Notes: a model not told the origin generated them from the letters alone. A DNA stretch of 21,673 nucleotides from Isoetes engelmannii (GCA_011763485.2 JAANSK020266272.1:1-21673), one strand, 5' to 3'; shown: positions 9,395-19,367, counted from the stretch's first letter. Translations and numbers: made by a program.

Positions 9395-10110
9395 CAGACC
9401 CAAACAAAGAACACAATATGCCTATTACTGTATATGATTAGAAAACCCCACTCCGAAGTGTTTTTGAGGGAAAAACCTTAGTAGTAATAAGCTCGCTCAT
9501 AAAATATACATGTCAATGTAGTGATGAAAGACACATTTGTGCTCGTACGTCTACTGCCTCTACTACTGAAAGCGTCTGCAATATCGCATGTAGCAATTGG
9601 TTAGGTGTAAACAACCCGGCATATCGTGCCCAGAAAGGCACAAACGTTGGGCAATTCTGAAGAGTGTTGCGCTCATCTTCAATAAATCCCATTTGGCAAT
9701 ATTAGCAGATCCTGTTTTCTCGCTCTTCCCAGGCCCCTTTGCATGTTTCAATTCTGAAGCAGTGTGCACCTGTATGAATGGACGCAATCATCTTGTGCTT
9801 CTTCATGGGTAAATATGATAACATATATTGTTGTGGACTCATGGCTTTCGGAGTGTGATACCTTTAGAAGCCCTAAAAGGACTAGCATCCCAAAGCTTAC
9901 TAAAGAAGCATGTGTCTAGATATTGCTCTAGGTGATTGCAATCCTCATTGTTCTGCACCTGCATATACCTCTGTTCCTGCGCACATTCAATCTGGAGAAT
10001 CAACTGGCTTGTCTCTCCTTCCAGCAGGCTTTTAAGCTGTTGTGGACCCATGGCCATTGTGTGCGCAAGGTTTAGAAGGTGAGTATCTCCCATGTTTACC
10101 ACTTTCTGAC
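9395..10110. repeat. Unrecognised ~720-bp segment, copy A
   Basis: This segment is homologous to 11280-12025 in the same orientation. Matching landmarks are ATATGCCTATTACTG with GCATATTACTGCC, AAAACCCC...CCGAAG...TTTT-GAGGGAA, CTTCATGGG with TTCCATGGG, AGCTTACTAAAGAAGCATG with AGTTTACTGAGGAAACAAG, and a block around GCACCTGCATATACCTCTGTTCCTGC. A minus-strand frame (10102-9839) contains HTMAMGPQQLKSLLEGE, and the corresponding words in copy B are recognisable, so the ancestor was probably coding on the minus strand. The family is not recognised. Confidence 0.7.
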
Positions 10111-10387
10111 ACCATACTACATGACGTTCCAGAGCAACGCATTGAAGTGGTAGAGTTCCGTAGAGTTATGACATTAACACAAATAGATTATGAGAATACT
10201 CCACCGCTTTTGTTGGAGGATTTGGTTGACTGGAACTTGCTTTAAAGTTCGATAAAACATTGGATCCGGTATTCGACAACTTCTTTGCCTTTGCAGGATC
10301 CCATAATGATCAGCTCCAAAATAGTTGACCTAATTAAATTGGTTGTAATAGGAGGGGACGGAAGTTGATGAGTATCTAGCTTGTCAA

Positions 10388-10433
10388 CGGGCTCTTCAAG
10401 TGCTACTACGAGCTCTTCAAGTGTTAATACGTG
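10388..10433. repeat. 23-bp tandem duplication
   Basis: GGCTCTTCAAGTGCTACTAC is followed 23 bp later by GAGCTCTTCAAGTGTTAATAC. The copies are diverged. Confidence 0.6.
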
Positions 10434-10464
10434 GTGTGACGGACACCCGTCTATCTACAACGGG

Positions 10465-10795
10465 AAGTGCTTTATCCAAATACAAATGGTGGTTTATTCG
10501 GACATGTCCGTAATTTTTTATTCGGATAAACCACGCGCAAAACTAAGAGGGAAATGGTGCACCGGCGGCCAAATCTTTCGATTGATCGTTCTTGCAGCAT
10601 AGTGGATGGCTTGATTCGGTTCAAAAACCTTCTGAATGGCCTTGCCTTCCTCTAAAACCTCCAATTGATGTAAAGAGGAAGAGATTTTGCAAGAGATGAT
10701 CCAAATCGAAGGAAATCAACAGAAAAAAACTTATGATCTGGGCTTGGAATCAAAGGTGTCCGGATAAACCAGTTTTGTGTTCGGATAAACCACTT
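10465..10795. repeat. Cluster of a 14-bp motif TTCGGATAAACCAC in both orientations
   Basis: Exact copies lie at 10521-10534 and 10780-10793. A one- or two-mismatch copy lies at 10759-10772 (TCCGGATAAACCAG). Inverted versions lie at 10489-10502 (GTGGTTTATTCGGA) and, more diverged, around 10466-10480. The inverted copy at 10489 pairs with both 10521 and 10780, so the motif could be the ends of a small inverted-repeat element of 305 bp (10489-10793). No convincing target duplication flanks it. Confidence 0.65.
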
Positions 10796-11279
10796 CTCGT
10801 TGTAGGTATGTACACGGGCACACTAGCATGGCTTGGCCCCAAAAAATTGGTTGAGACAAAAATAAAAATAAAAAGGTATGCAGGTAGCATCATGTTCTTA
10901 TGCAGCCTTCTTGTTGAAAGACTTGATTTCAGTTTGTGATGCACAGTTGAGGATGCATTATAGATTCTAGAAAGAATCAATTTCTTTGGCAATTCTTTTT
11001 TCCTTTCGTGGCATGGCTTCTTCGCAGAGGTATTTCGCTTTGGATATCATGCAACTCGTTGCATGGGCCTCACTATCTTGTTTACCGAAATAATACTTGA
11101 GCATCATTTGATAGCTTCAGCAACACATACGGCCTACATAACCTTCATTGCTGGGCCCTTAGTTTCATTTATAGGAAACATGCCAGAATTTGGCCTTCCT
11201 TAGAAGAATTTGGCAGAGGGGAATGCCAATCCAATAATCTTGTTGTGCTTTTTATTGTCCACGGAGACCAATCGACCTT
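10796..11279. other. Spacer between motif cluster and repeat copy B
   Basis: No gene is identified. A plus-strand open stretch of about 60 codons without a start (about 11016-11200, containing YITFIAGPLVSFIGNMPEFG) looks hydrophobic but matches nothing I know. GACAAAAATAAAAATAAAAAGG near 10856 is a simple A-rich run. Confidence 0.35.
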
Positions 11280-12025
11280 TGGGACCCAAAACAAGAGTGC
11301 AGCAGGCATATTACTGCCTAGGTTAAAAAACCCCTGTCCCGAAGGGTTTTCGAGGGAACAACCATGGCAACAATAGGACTACTGACAAGCTGTACAAATA
11401 TACATGAGGAAGTATAGATACATGTTATGTAGTTGTCCGGGGCATATTTGAGCCCTCATATTCATTACCTCCTGAATGTATGACCCGAGTGATCGCATTG
11501 AAGCCGTGTTTACTATCATGTACAATGGCTCATTGGTTCTGACCAAGAGAGCATAGCATGTATAGATCCGTGTGTAAGCTTTAGAAAGCACGACATTCAT
11601 CCTTAACGGCTCCCGTCTGACAGAACTAACAAAGCCTGTCCTGGCGTGGCTCTCCAATCCATCTGTCTGTCTCAATCCCTAGATGGTCGGCACCCATACA
11701 ACTGGAGGCAATGAGCCTGGGCTTTTCCATGGGCAGATGTGAACGCAAGGAGCGTTGTGGGGCTCGTTCTAGCACGGATTTATGTGTTGGTTGTAATGTG
11801 TCGTTTTGGCCTGCTCCAGGTCCCTGGGTTCCCAAAGTTTACTGAGGAAACAAGTGTTAAGGTAATGCCTCAGGCTGTCGTGATCTGCCTGTGTTTCCAC
11901 CTGTATGCACCTGTGCTCCTGCACATTTCACCTGGCTAGGCACTGAGCTCTCTTGTCCTTCCAATAGGCCTTTAAGCGCTGCAGTCCCATTGCCACGGTG
12001 TAAGCCAGGTTCGGGTAGAGAAGCC
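11280..12025. repeat. Unrecognised ~720-bp segment, copy B
   Basis: This is the second copy of the segment at 9395-10110, offset by about 1.9 kb and diverged by many substitutions and small indels. Both ends seem to fall near the same points as in copy A (start near GACCCAAAACAAG, end near GTAAGCCAGGTT). GC content is visibly higher in this copy, and CpG sites that are TpG in copy A often survive here. On the minus strand, words such as VAMGLQRLK can be read where copy A has MAMGPQQLK. Confidence 0.65.
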
Positions 12026-13188
12026 TTGCAAATTGCTTAGAGCAGCATTATTATAGCAGCATTGTCTTGCGACCTCTTGTGTGCTTGCTTGATGAACTCA
12101 AGTTTATAGGTTTAGAGAAAAAAACTTCAGATTTGAGAAAACCTTTATTTCTTCCGCATAAGATCTCCAAGATCGGCTGATTGGGCTACTCTATAATGCA
12201 ACCTTCAGCTTCTTTAGCTGTCAACGAGGATATGAGACCAAGATATAAACTATGAGAGTGCGGAAAAATGTTAATTAGAGTTAATCTAGATAACTTGGAC
12301 TGTCCAAATAACCTGGATTGTGGTTTTAGATAGTGAGTCAAGAGATGTAAGTTGCACCTTTTCGTGAATAAACAAATACCACATCATCATATCTTTTGGC
12401 ATGGATTGATGATGTGTACAAGCACAATACCATTTGTGTTTGTTTAGGGAGACTATTCACATCATCATTGTTGTTACTAGTTTGGTGTTTCTTGTGCAGC
12501 TTTATTTTCTTCACAATAGCTTCCATAGTCGGCAAAGCTGGTTGTAGTTTTCCTCATGGGATCTGCCATAACTTGCAGAAGCAGAACCCATATCCGAAAC
12601 AATAAAAAGCTCGCCATAGAATAGGCATATAACTCAAATTGCTGGGCCTTGCAAGGATGTTGGCAAAGATCTAACTAAGGAACATGTCAAAATTTGAAGG
12701 CGAGAAACAGAGTAAGCTCCTCAAAACACCAAAAACTTCAAGGCCCAAAAATTTGCAACCGATCCCAATCCGATACTAGCACCAGAAGGAGAAAAAAGAA
12801 GTAGGGACGCCCGTCGTTGTCCTGGCTCCTGGAATACGTGGCTCCAGATTACGCAACAGAAAAGACAAGAAAAAAAAGCCCTATATTTGTAAGTGTTGGG
12901 TCCATCTACGAGATAGTTGTCACTTCAAAAAGGGTGAAAGCACGTTCTGGTGTATCAAAAATGTGCATTTTGATGCCACATTTATTTATTCATTTATTTT
13001 CTTTCTTTTTTTTGTGGTAGAATCGGGTGGTGCATAGCGAAATAGAGATTGCGCGAATGCGAATGCGATATAATGAGTGTCAGTTATTTTGAATTTTATG
13101 CCACGTCATCGTCCTTTCTCTTGTTTTTAAATTAAGAAAAGAATCACCTATTCTTCTGTTTCTGTCGCTTCCTGCCGATTGAACCTCA
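12026..13188. other. Spacer, no gene seen
   Basis: AT-rich DNA with only short open frames without recognisable domains. Near the right end, GCCACGTCATCG (13101-13112) contains an ACGT core like bZIP/ABRE sites, about 80 bp upstream of a possible gene start at 13189. Confidence 0.4.
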
Positions 13189-13426
13189 ATGGAGTCAGAG
13201 TTGAATTTGAATACCACTGATTACACGATGAAATCTCTCCGCAAACAAGATATCGTGCCCCATGAAAATATAATGAAGCTTTGGGGTGACAGAGTGCCAA
13301 ATAATCTGGCTACAGGTATTTTTCGTAAATGTTTTTTTCAAAACGAAAAACTTAAGCATATGTTTCTTTGTCCAAGTTGAAGAATCTGAGCATGAACAAT
13401 ACAAAGGAGATCATGCACATCTATAA
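13189..13426 (+). CDS. Possible short spliced gene or gene 5' end (58 aa), unrecognised
   Basis: ATG 13189 opens a 127-bp segment reading MESELNLNTTDYTMKSL and on to LAT, ending at ACAG|GTATTT (13315/13316). A 61-bp putative intron ends at TTCTTTGTCCAAG (13376), and the phase matches. The second segment, 13377-13423, continues VEESEHEQYKGDHAHL before a stop at 13424-13426. The two parts have similar acidic, coding-like composition. An ACGT-core box lies upstream. No family was recognised. It may be a small protein, the decayed start of a longer gene, or chance. Confidence 0.25.
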
Positions 13427-13465
13427 AAGAATTACAGTAAAGCCACACACATGGGGTGGAATGTC

Positions 13466-13584
13466 CATTGCAACTAGTCCCAACACGAGCAAGGAGGGTG
13501 GTGGTTGTTGTTGAAGCCTACTTGAATATTCATGGTACTTGCTATATCATCGATCCCGGATGGATGGGACAAATAAGGACGCCA
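13466..13584 (+). pseudogene. Fragment resembling DEAH-box RNA helicase motif V region
   Basis: The plus-strand frame from ATG 13456 reads VPTRARRVVVVVEAYLNIHG and then TCYIIDPGWMGQ. DEAH-box helicases have, in order, PTPxGxRKVVVATNIAETSLTIDG and xxYVIDPGFxKQ. The spacing and the residues RKV/RRV, AE/VE, L-x-I-x-G, Y-x-IDPG and Q agree, but the core ATNIAETS is not kept, and no other helicase motif was found nearby. It is therefore at best a remnant, perhaps of a processed or partly duplicated helicase gene. Confidence 0.35.
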
Positions 13585-14999
13585 TTACTGACCAAACCTA
13601 ATCTCCAAGATCTGATGCAAACACTGATAATCTGTATACAAACCCTGGATGGATGTGTTTTCTATACTGCAAGAATTTCCTTGCATTTCTTTTTGCTGAC
13701 TCGTTCGCACTGCTATACAATTGCAGGTTATGGCTAGTTTGCTACATATTGGATTGAAGTCCACAATGTTTTTGTTATTTAAAACATATTTTTTACATAC
13801 CGATCGGCTAATCAACTATGAAATAATAGGCAATATCCAAAACTAATGCAACATGCCCATATACCTCTATAGCTTTTCTCTTTCAAATGCAGCGGTGGCG
13901 TCGGTGTTTAAGCCCATGTTAAAACCGTAACAAATGCCATAGAAATTTTTTCTTTTCATGAGGCAAAAATTTGTCTGCATTTTGGAGATCTTATAATGGC
14001 ATATTGAATGATATTTTAACATCCGTGAGACCAAATAGGTCTATTTGACAAGCATACAATGTTGATCTATGGAATTGTTGGCAGTGAAATCGTTGCGTAG
14101 ACTCCCGTCTATGCTCTTGAATAGCATCGATGTACTTCGTTGCTTGTTGGAGATGCTTATTGATTTTGTCATAATCAATCAGTAGTATTAACTAAGTTGA
14201 AGCCCACTTTCTTACCAAAATTAGCAGCTGTTCTCCTTCTGTATTTATGAGGCTGAATGAATAAGTAGTTTTTAGAGAAGATTTGCAGTCTCCTACTTAG
14301 TATAGAGAACTCGAGAACTCAAATTGCTAGATTCTGTAGAGGTTTGTATTATAACAGAGACATATTAGATCAGTATTGTGGCTCAGATTCTGAAGGCAAC
14401 TTAGCCCCCCAAAAGTTGGAACTGTAGTTAACTTGGTCTTAGGTTTGTTCCCAAATGGCATCCAGAAATTCGACATTTCTCTACAAGTCAATTCTGATCT
14501 GCCACAGTACTCTCATCAGGTGCTTTAGTCTACTAAATACTAACCACTGTTGCAAACATTCGCTCCTCAATGTGCTGATGCACATTTGCCTAGCCCAGGC
14601 ATAAGAGCACCATCTTCCACCCACCGCAGGATTCAGACCTGCAAACTGCTAAATCCTTCCCAGTGTTTTTCTAAGCAGTTCTTGGATTCACTGGCAGCAT
14701 TTTCTGCTTTCTTGGATTCCCTAGTTCATCTCATCAGATTAAGCAATCAAACTAAGCTGATCCAGTGCAGGAGACTGGTTTATCTGAACCTTCTATGCCA
14801 TCCCACTTACTAAAGGCTTTTTGGAACCAGGGACAATGTATGACGCCCATGTTGGATCTGATGGCTACCCAAGAGGCTGGAATTCGACTGTTAAAAAATA
14901 CATAAAATCTACCGGCTTTTGTTTATTAAAGATGATCGTCAAAGGACTAGCACATTTACCACACCTGCTTCGCATTATGAAAGTATCCCAAGCCCCCCG
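13585..14999. other. Spacer, no confident gene
   Basis: About 1.4 kb with AT-rich and then mixed composition. Two plus-strand frames (14550-14813 and 14821-15111) are open for about 90 codons each. The second contains YDAHVGSDGYPRGWNSTVKK, which looks protein-like, but I recognise no domain and it overlaps the 3' end of a minus-strand gene. Confidence 0.35.
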
Positions 15000-15023
15000 A
15001 CCTGGAAGTAGCCAAAGCATTCA

Positions 15024-15029
15024 TTTATT
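15024..15029 (-). terminator. Polyadenylation signal AATAAA of the minus-strand multi-exon gene
   Basis: AATAAA on the minus strand lies about 30 bp beyond the stop at 15059 of the last exon, a plausible 3' end for that gene. Confidence 0.4.
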
Positions 15030-15058
15030 TCTGCTAATTAAGTTACAGAATTTAATTA

Positions 15059-16693
15059 TTACAGTAAAACATACTTTAATAAGTGCTCCCATGTCAATAC
15101 TGCTCCCATAATAGTAGCAATAAACATCAGGTGGCAGTCCTTTGTAAACATCTTCCAAACACTTTTAACACTTTCTGTATGTAATTCACTCTGGTGAAAA
15201 TTCGAAAGCAGATCCTTGGTTGGGTTTGTGGTGCCAATCAGATTTGCTGCCTTTGCTCCTTCTGGATTTGCAATAGCAATAGCAGCTGCATTAGTGTGGG
15301 CTGCCACTGCTTCTTGATGTTCTTCCTCCTCCACTGCTGCTTGAACACGTTCAATAAATATATCATCTTCCTCTGGAAAAAAGCGCCCTGAAGATGTGGG
15401 ATTCAGTATTTGAGGTACTGCACTGGTGATAACACCCCCATCCTGGTGCATGTCTAAATGGCATTTGCAGTAAATTATCTTTGCTACAGTATGGATGGCC
15501 TCAACCACAACAACAACAACAGCAAACGAGGATAAGATTTATGAATCAATATTTAATTTAATGGACAATATGATAGTCATCTACAAAGTCAAACAAATGA
15601 CCATGCTTCTTTAATTTCTGGAATCGAATAGTCCGCAACTCCTTGAGCCTTTCTACCGTTAGCACAGCTCTAGCTGTAGAATCATAAAACAAGACAACTT
15701 ACATACAGATGAGGTCTTCTAAAGCATAAGCAGCCTTTCGAATCTCTTGTCCTCTCTTGCTTTTTTCTCAGCAAGTAACTTCATTCTATCCATCTACAGC
15801 AAATATTGGACTCTATAAGCAACTTAGTAGCATGATATAAGTATATGAAACAAGCATTCCAAGAAGACCCCTTCCACTTGTAGCATCCTGTAGACAAGTG
15901 CTACAATTTTGACCCGCTAAAATCTTGTAAAAACTAAACATAGGCTCACCAACTGTTCTAGCAGGTCTGCTATTGAATCCCCAATGTTTCCAACTGCAGC
16001 TTCATGATCCTTGGATTGGACAGCCATGTTTGCCAACAGACCAACCGCCTTACTCAAAGAAGACAAGAATTGATGTTTAACATATGTCAAATATACACCT
16101 GGAATCATCAAGAAAACATTTGAATTTTAGCTGTAAAATAATTGATAGTAATTAATATACCTTGCAGATATGTCTTTTGCAATCTCTTTGGCTCTCCTTT
16201 CATCAGCTTCGTGATCTGCTTGTGCATATCTTTCATATTCCTGAGAGAATGTCATAAACTAAGCATCTAAGACATTTTATGGGAAATGTCTGCAAGGAGA
16301 GCTTCAGAGAGAGTACCTTCTGGCTAAGTTCTGCAGCCTTCTATCTTCTCCTTTTCCCCCACATGCAATTGCACTTGATCTTCAACTGCTTATGTACAAT
16401 GTTTGAGGCAGCAGCAAGTTGTTCCACCTCTGCTGATCCATCAACAAGGTATTTGATGGGAAACAACAGGGTTTGAGTTGCTTCCTGCAGATCATTTGCA
16501 GCTTTCTTTGCCCAATCCTCTGCTTCCTCAAAAGAAACATGCCTTCCAGATACTGCAGTACAAATAAGTCTCTTGTATAAACATGTTGCACCTCAGTTGC
16601 TGGATCACTTCCTTCTGCCAGGCTGATAGCATCACCCAATGCTTCATCTGCAGGTATCTCTACTTGATCCTTCTGTGATTTTTCTTTCAATAA
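15059..16693 (-). pseudogene. Multi-exon gene of unknown function with several frame slips
   Basis: Exons read on the minus strand. (a) about 16693-16592, ending ISLAEGSDPATE. (b) 16552-16317, with SGRHVSFEEAEDWAKKAAND and on to VEQLAAASNIVHK. (c) 16240-16161, EYERYAQADHEADERRAKEI. (d) 16052-15950, KAVGLLANMAVQSKDHEAAV to LLEQL. (e) 15793-15703, MDRMKLLAEKKAREDKRFE. (f) about 15499-15059, with ILNPTSSGRFFPEEDDIFIE, then an Ala/Glu-rich stretch and a stop. Junctions b-c, c-d and d-e have good GT-AG signals and matching phases. The protein is helical, rich in Ala, Glu and Lys, and probably coiled-coil; I do not recognise the family. The frame is broken four times: the a-b join (its intron would be only 39 bp), one base missing near 16390, a slip near 16342, and one base missing near 15737. 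This suggests a recent pseudogene, or errors in the assembly. No clear ATG start was found. Confidence 0.55.
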
Positions 16694-16715
16694 AACTACT
16701 GATCATAGCTTCTAA

Positions 16716-17002
16716 GATTGTGCCGAAAACTGGATTTCAATTCTTGTTTCCCTTCTCTTGAAGGATTGAGTTGCACATATAAGTAAGAAACAATTTATTT
16801 TCTAGAATGCTATTTGGAACATACTAATATCACATTCATACTTGCACCCCCTCCGATGTAAGATTATTCAGAAAACTGAATTTTATTTTGTTTCCCCTAC
16901 TTGAAGGATTGAGTTGCAAATAAGGAGCAATTTTTTTTCTAGAATGCTAACTTAAAACACTAGGCCTAATACCACATTCATACTTGCACCCCTCCAATGT
17001 TG
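16716..17002. repeat. 143-bp tandem duplication
   Basis: Two diverged head-to-tail copies (about 16716-16859 and 16860-17002). Shared landmarks 143 bp apart include CTTGAAGGATTGAGTTGCA (16757 and 16900), TCTAGAATGCTA, and CACATTCATACTTGCACCCC. The copies differ by substitutions and a few indels. Confidence 0.85.
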
Positions 17003-17016
17003 TCCTAGTAGGCTAT

Positions 17017-17190
17017 AGAATTGGCAAGGCAAAAGAAAGCATTTTAACATCTACTAAAGACCAAATGACTTATTAGTAGAATTTGGCAAGGCAAAAGAAA
17101 GCATTTTTTAACGTCTAGACCAAATGACCTATTAGTAGAATTTGGCAAGGCAAAAAATAACACTTTTTTCAATCTACTAAAGATAACAAC
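17017..17190. repeat. ~60-bp minisatellite, nearly three copies
   Basis: AGAATTTGGCAAGGCAAAA-like units start at 17017, 17078 and 17137 (spacings 61 and 59). Each is followed by a run of T, a CTACTAAAGACC-like word and ACCAAATGACYTATTAGT; the last copy is incomplete. The array lies about 105 bp past the stop of the sulfate transporter gene, so it may be in its 3' flank. Confidence 0.85.
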
Positions 17191-17294
17191 TCTTTCAATC
17201 TACACACCACACCATGGGTCCCACCCCATTCACCTTAAAATGCATGTCATACTATTTTGGGTTTACAATGAATCTACTCAACTCCAAGGTCCCT

Positions 17295-19343
17295 TCACTC
17301 TTCACCTTGTTGTACTATGACATCCAAATATTCTTGTGAAGGTATCTTATCTTCAACTACAAAGTTCCCACGTGACTCTTCATCTTGTGCCATAAGTTTC
17401 ATACATGCTTGGGAAGCATGCTCTACAGTCTGATAAATAGTTCCATCACCTAGTAGTCTTACAAATGAAGATACAAGAAGTTTTTCCAGTACATCTTTAC
17501 TTGGGTTCGCAATGAATAGTTTCACCCCATAGCATTTCAAATTGCCATAGATTTGCTCAAGTGCGTGAATGCCGGAAGTGTCAATTGCAGTAACAGGAGA
17601 GAAATCCAAAATCATAAATTGGTATTTTGATTCTATGTCCTCGACATACCTTGTTACTTTCTCTCGAATGTAATTAGCATTCAGAAAATATATGGCGCCA
17701 TCAATACGTAAGGAAAGGATCCTGGGAACTTGAATAGCATCAGAATAGTGTTCGATGTTGCAATAAATGCCGCTCTTAGGCATCCTTCCTAGAAGAGAAA
17801 TGTGCGGCCTTGTAGTATGCAAGAGAATCCTTAGCATTGAAATGATGACAGCAATTGCTATACCCATGGGGACACTGATAAAAAGAACACCAAGAAATGC
17901 CCCCAAGAAAGCTACAAAGTCGAACTTGTCCACTTTCCATAAGGTATATGCTTTACGTAGATCTATTATCCCAATGAGCGTAGCAAATATGAGGGAAGCA
18001 AGGATGGCACTTGGTGTGTAATAAAATAGAGGTATAAGAAAGAGGAGCGTAAACAGAACGCAAATAGCAAGGACAATATTGCAAACTGATGTCCTTCCTC
18101 CTACAGCAACATTGAGAGCAGTGCGACAAAGTCCACCTGTTGTAACAAAACAAGAGCTAAATGATCCAAAGACATTAGCTAGTCCAATAGCTATCATCTC
18201 TTTGTTTCCATCAAGGTGATACCCCTTGAGAAATGCATATGTCCTTCCAACAGCAATGGCTTCCATTAAAGCAACCAAAGCACCCATAGCTCCAATCTTT
18301 AGGGCAGATAAGACAAGAGGGCCATGGAAAATGAGTTTGTGAAGAGTTGGTGGATTAACTCCTTTAGGCTGGTGACCAACAATGCGAAGATGAGAATCAG
18401 CATGAGTTAACCAGACACATAGTGTACTGATGACAATACCGGTGAGTGGAGCCAGAGTGGAAACCCAGAACATAATCTTCTTACCTCTATTGGCAAAAAA
18501 TTTAGTGGTCAAGATATAGGTAACAAAACATATAGAGAATGTTATAGGTACCCAATTCCAATCTTGGGTATCCTTGAATATAGACCTTAGCATAGAAATG
18601 CTATCCAGTTTCATTGCAAAGTGATGCAATCCTAACATTTCTTTGAATTGTAAAAGGCATGAAAGAATGGCAGCTCCACATACAAACCCTAACACTCCAG
18701 CATGAGATAAAAAGTCCAAGAGAAATCCAAATCTGAGTGCTCCAAGTCCAGCCATAATTATTCCGCTAAAAAATGTAGACGTGAATAACAAATAGAGATG
18801 CTCATTTGGGTGTTCTATCGGATCAACTTCAGATCTTAGCATGCCTCCCATCACAACTGATGCAATTGCGACAGGGCCAATGACAAGTTCTTTCGAAGTT
18901 GTAAATATAGCAAAGATCAGAGGAGGAACAAAAACGCAGTATAGGCCAACGATAGGAGGCACGTTTAATAGTCTTGCATATGCAATACCTTGAGGAATAG
19001 ACAAGCTTGCCAATGTCAATCCTGCTAGCAGGTCTGCTCTTAAATCTGTCAATGTATAATTCCACATCCAACTCAATATTGGAAACACATACTGTATTCC
19101 TAGTATGCACTTTCTAGATAGCTTTTGATCCTTGAAATGGCGTAAAGGATCATCCGGAAAGAAAATATTCTTCGCAGAGCTAGAAATCTTACTGAAGGAG
19201 TTGCTTGATTTTAAAATGGGCACTTTATGAACGTCATCTCCACTGTCAGATGTTGGAATCGACATTTTTCCTACAATTCTTGGTCGTGATGAATGAAAAT
19301 CGAAAGGAAATGATCTAGCAGATACCAGGATGAGCAATTCCAT
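17295..19343 (-). CDS. SULTR: SULTR3-type sulfate/anion transporter (SLC26/SulP family), intronless
   Basis: An intact 682-aa reading frame. The family start is probably ATG 19265 (residue 27, MSIPTSDSGDDVHKVP), because plant SULTRs begin with a short leader before HKV; ATG 19343 gives 26 more residues. Then come FFPDDPLR (61-68), about 12 membrane segments (about 105-506), the SulP signature region PPIVGLYCVFVPPLIFAIF (129-147), HLDGNKEMIAIGLAN (376-390) and FVTTGGLCRTALN (399-411). The STAS domain covers about 530-648, with DTSGIHAL (588-595), where T589 matches the regulatory threonine of plant SULTRs. The DGNKEMIAIG block and overall pattern are closest to group 3, whose members transport sulfate and, in one clade, phosphate, in plastid or plasma membranes. 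Plant SULTR genes usually have about ten introns; this copy has none in its coding region, suggesting a retrogene. The intact frame argues for function. The anion-site serine of SLC26 proteins appears replaced by C406. A possible extra 5' exon lies upstream. Confidence 0.93.
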   Translation of the reverse strand: MELLILVSARSFPFDFHSSRPRIVGKMSIPTSDSGDDVHKVPILKSSNSFSKISSSAKNIFFPDDPLRHFKDQKLSRKCILGIQYVFPILSWMWNYTLTDLRADLLAGLTLASLSIPQGIAYARLLNVPPIVGLYCVFVPPLIFAIFTTSKELVIGPVAIASVVMGGMLRSEVDPIEHPNEHLYLLFTSTFFSGIIMAGLGALRFGFLLDFLSHAGVLGFVCGAAILSCLLQFKEMLGLHHFAMKLDSISMLRSIFKDTQDWNWVPITFSICFVTYILTTKFFANRGKKIMFWVSTLAPLTGIVISTLCVWLTHADSHLRIVGHQPKGVNPPTLHKLIFHGPLVLSALKIGAMGALVALMEAIAVGRTYAFLKGYHLDGNKEMIAIGLANVFGSFSSCFVTTGGLCRTALNVAVGGRTSVCNIVLAICVLFTLLFLIPLFYYTPSAILASLIFATLIGIIDLRKAYTLWKVDKFDFVAFLGAFLGVLFISVPMGIAIAVIISMLRILLHTTRPHISLLGRMPKSGIYCNIEHYSDAIQVPRILSLRIDGAIYFLNANYIREKVTRYVEDIESKYQFMILDFSPVTAIDTSGIHALEQIYGNLKCYGVKLFIANPSKDVLEKLLVSSFVRLLGDGTIYQTVEHASQACMKLMAQDEESRGNFVVEDKIPSQEYLDVIVQQGEE

Positions 19344-19367
19344 TCTTCTTATATTGCAAATCTTAAG

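Noticed and set aside
11016-11200. Plus-strand open stretch containing AGPLVSFIGNMPEFG
   Set aside because: No start codon, no recognised family, and a length within chance for this composition.
14550-15111. Two consecutive plus-strand frames of about 90 codons
   Set aside because: No domain recognised. The second overlaps the 3' end of the minus-strand gene, and there is no sign of splicing between them.
17240-17294. A poly-A tail as proof of retroposition of the SULTR gene
   Set aside because: No A-rich tract follows the stop codon on the coding strand. If this is a retrogene, the tail has been lost, so the case rests on missing introns only.
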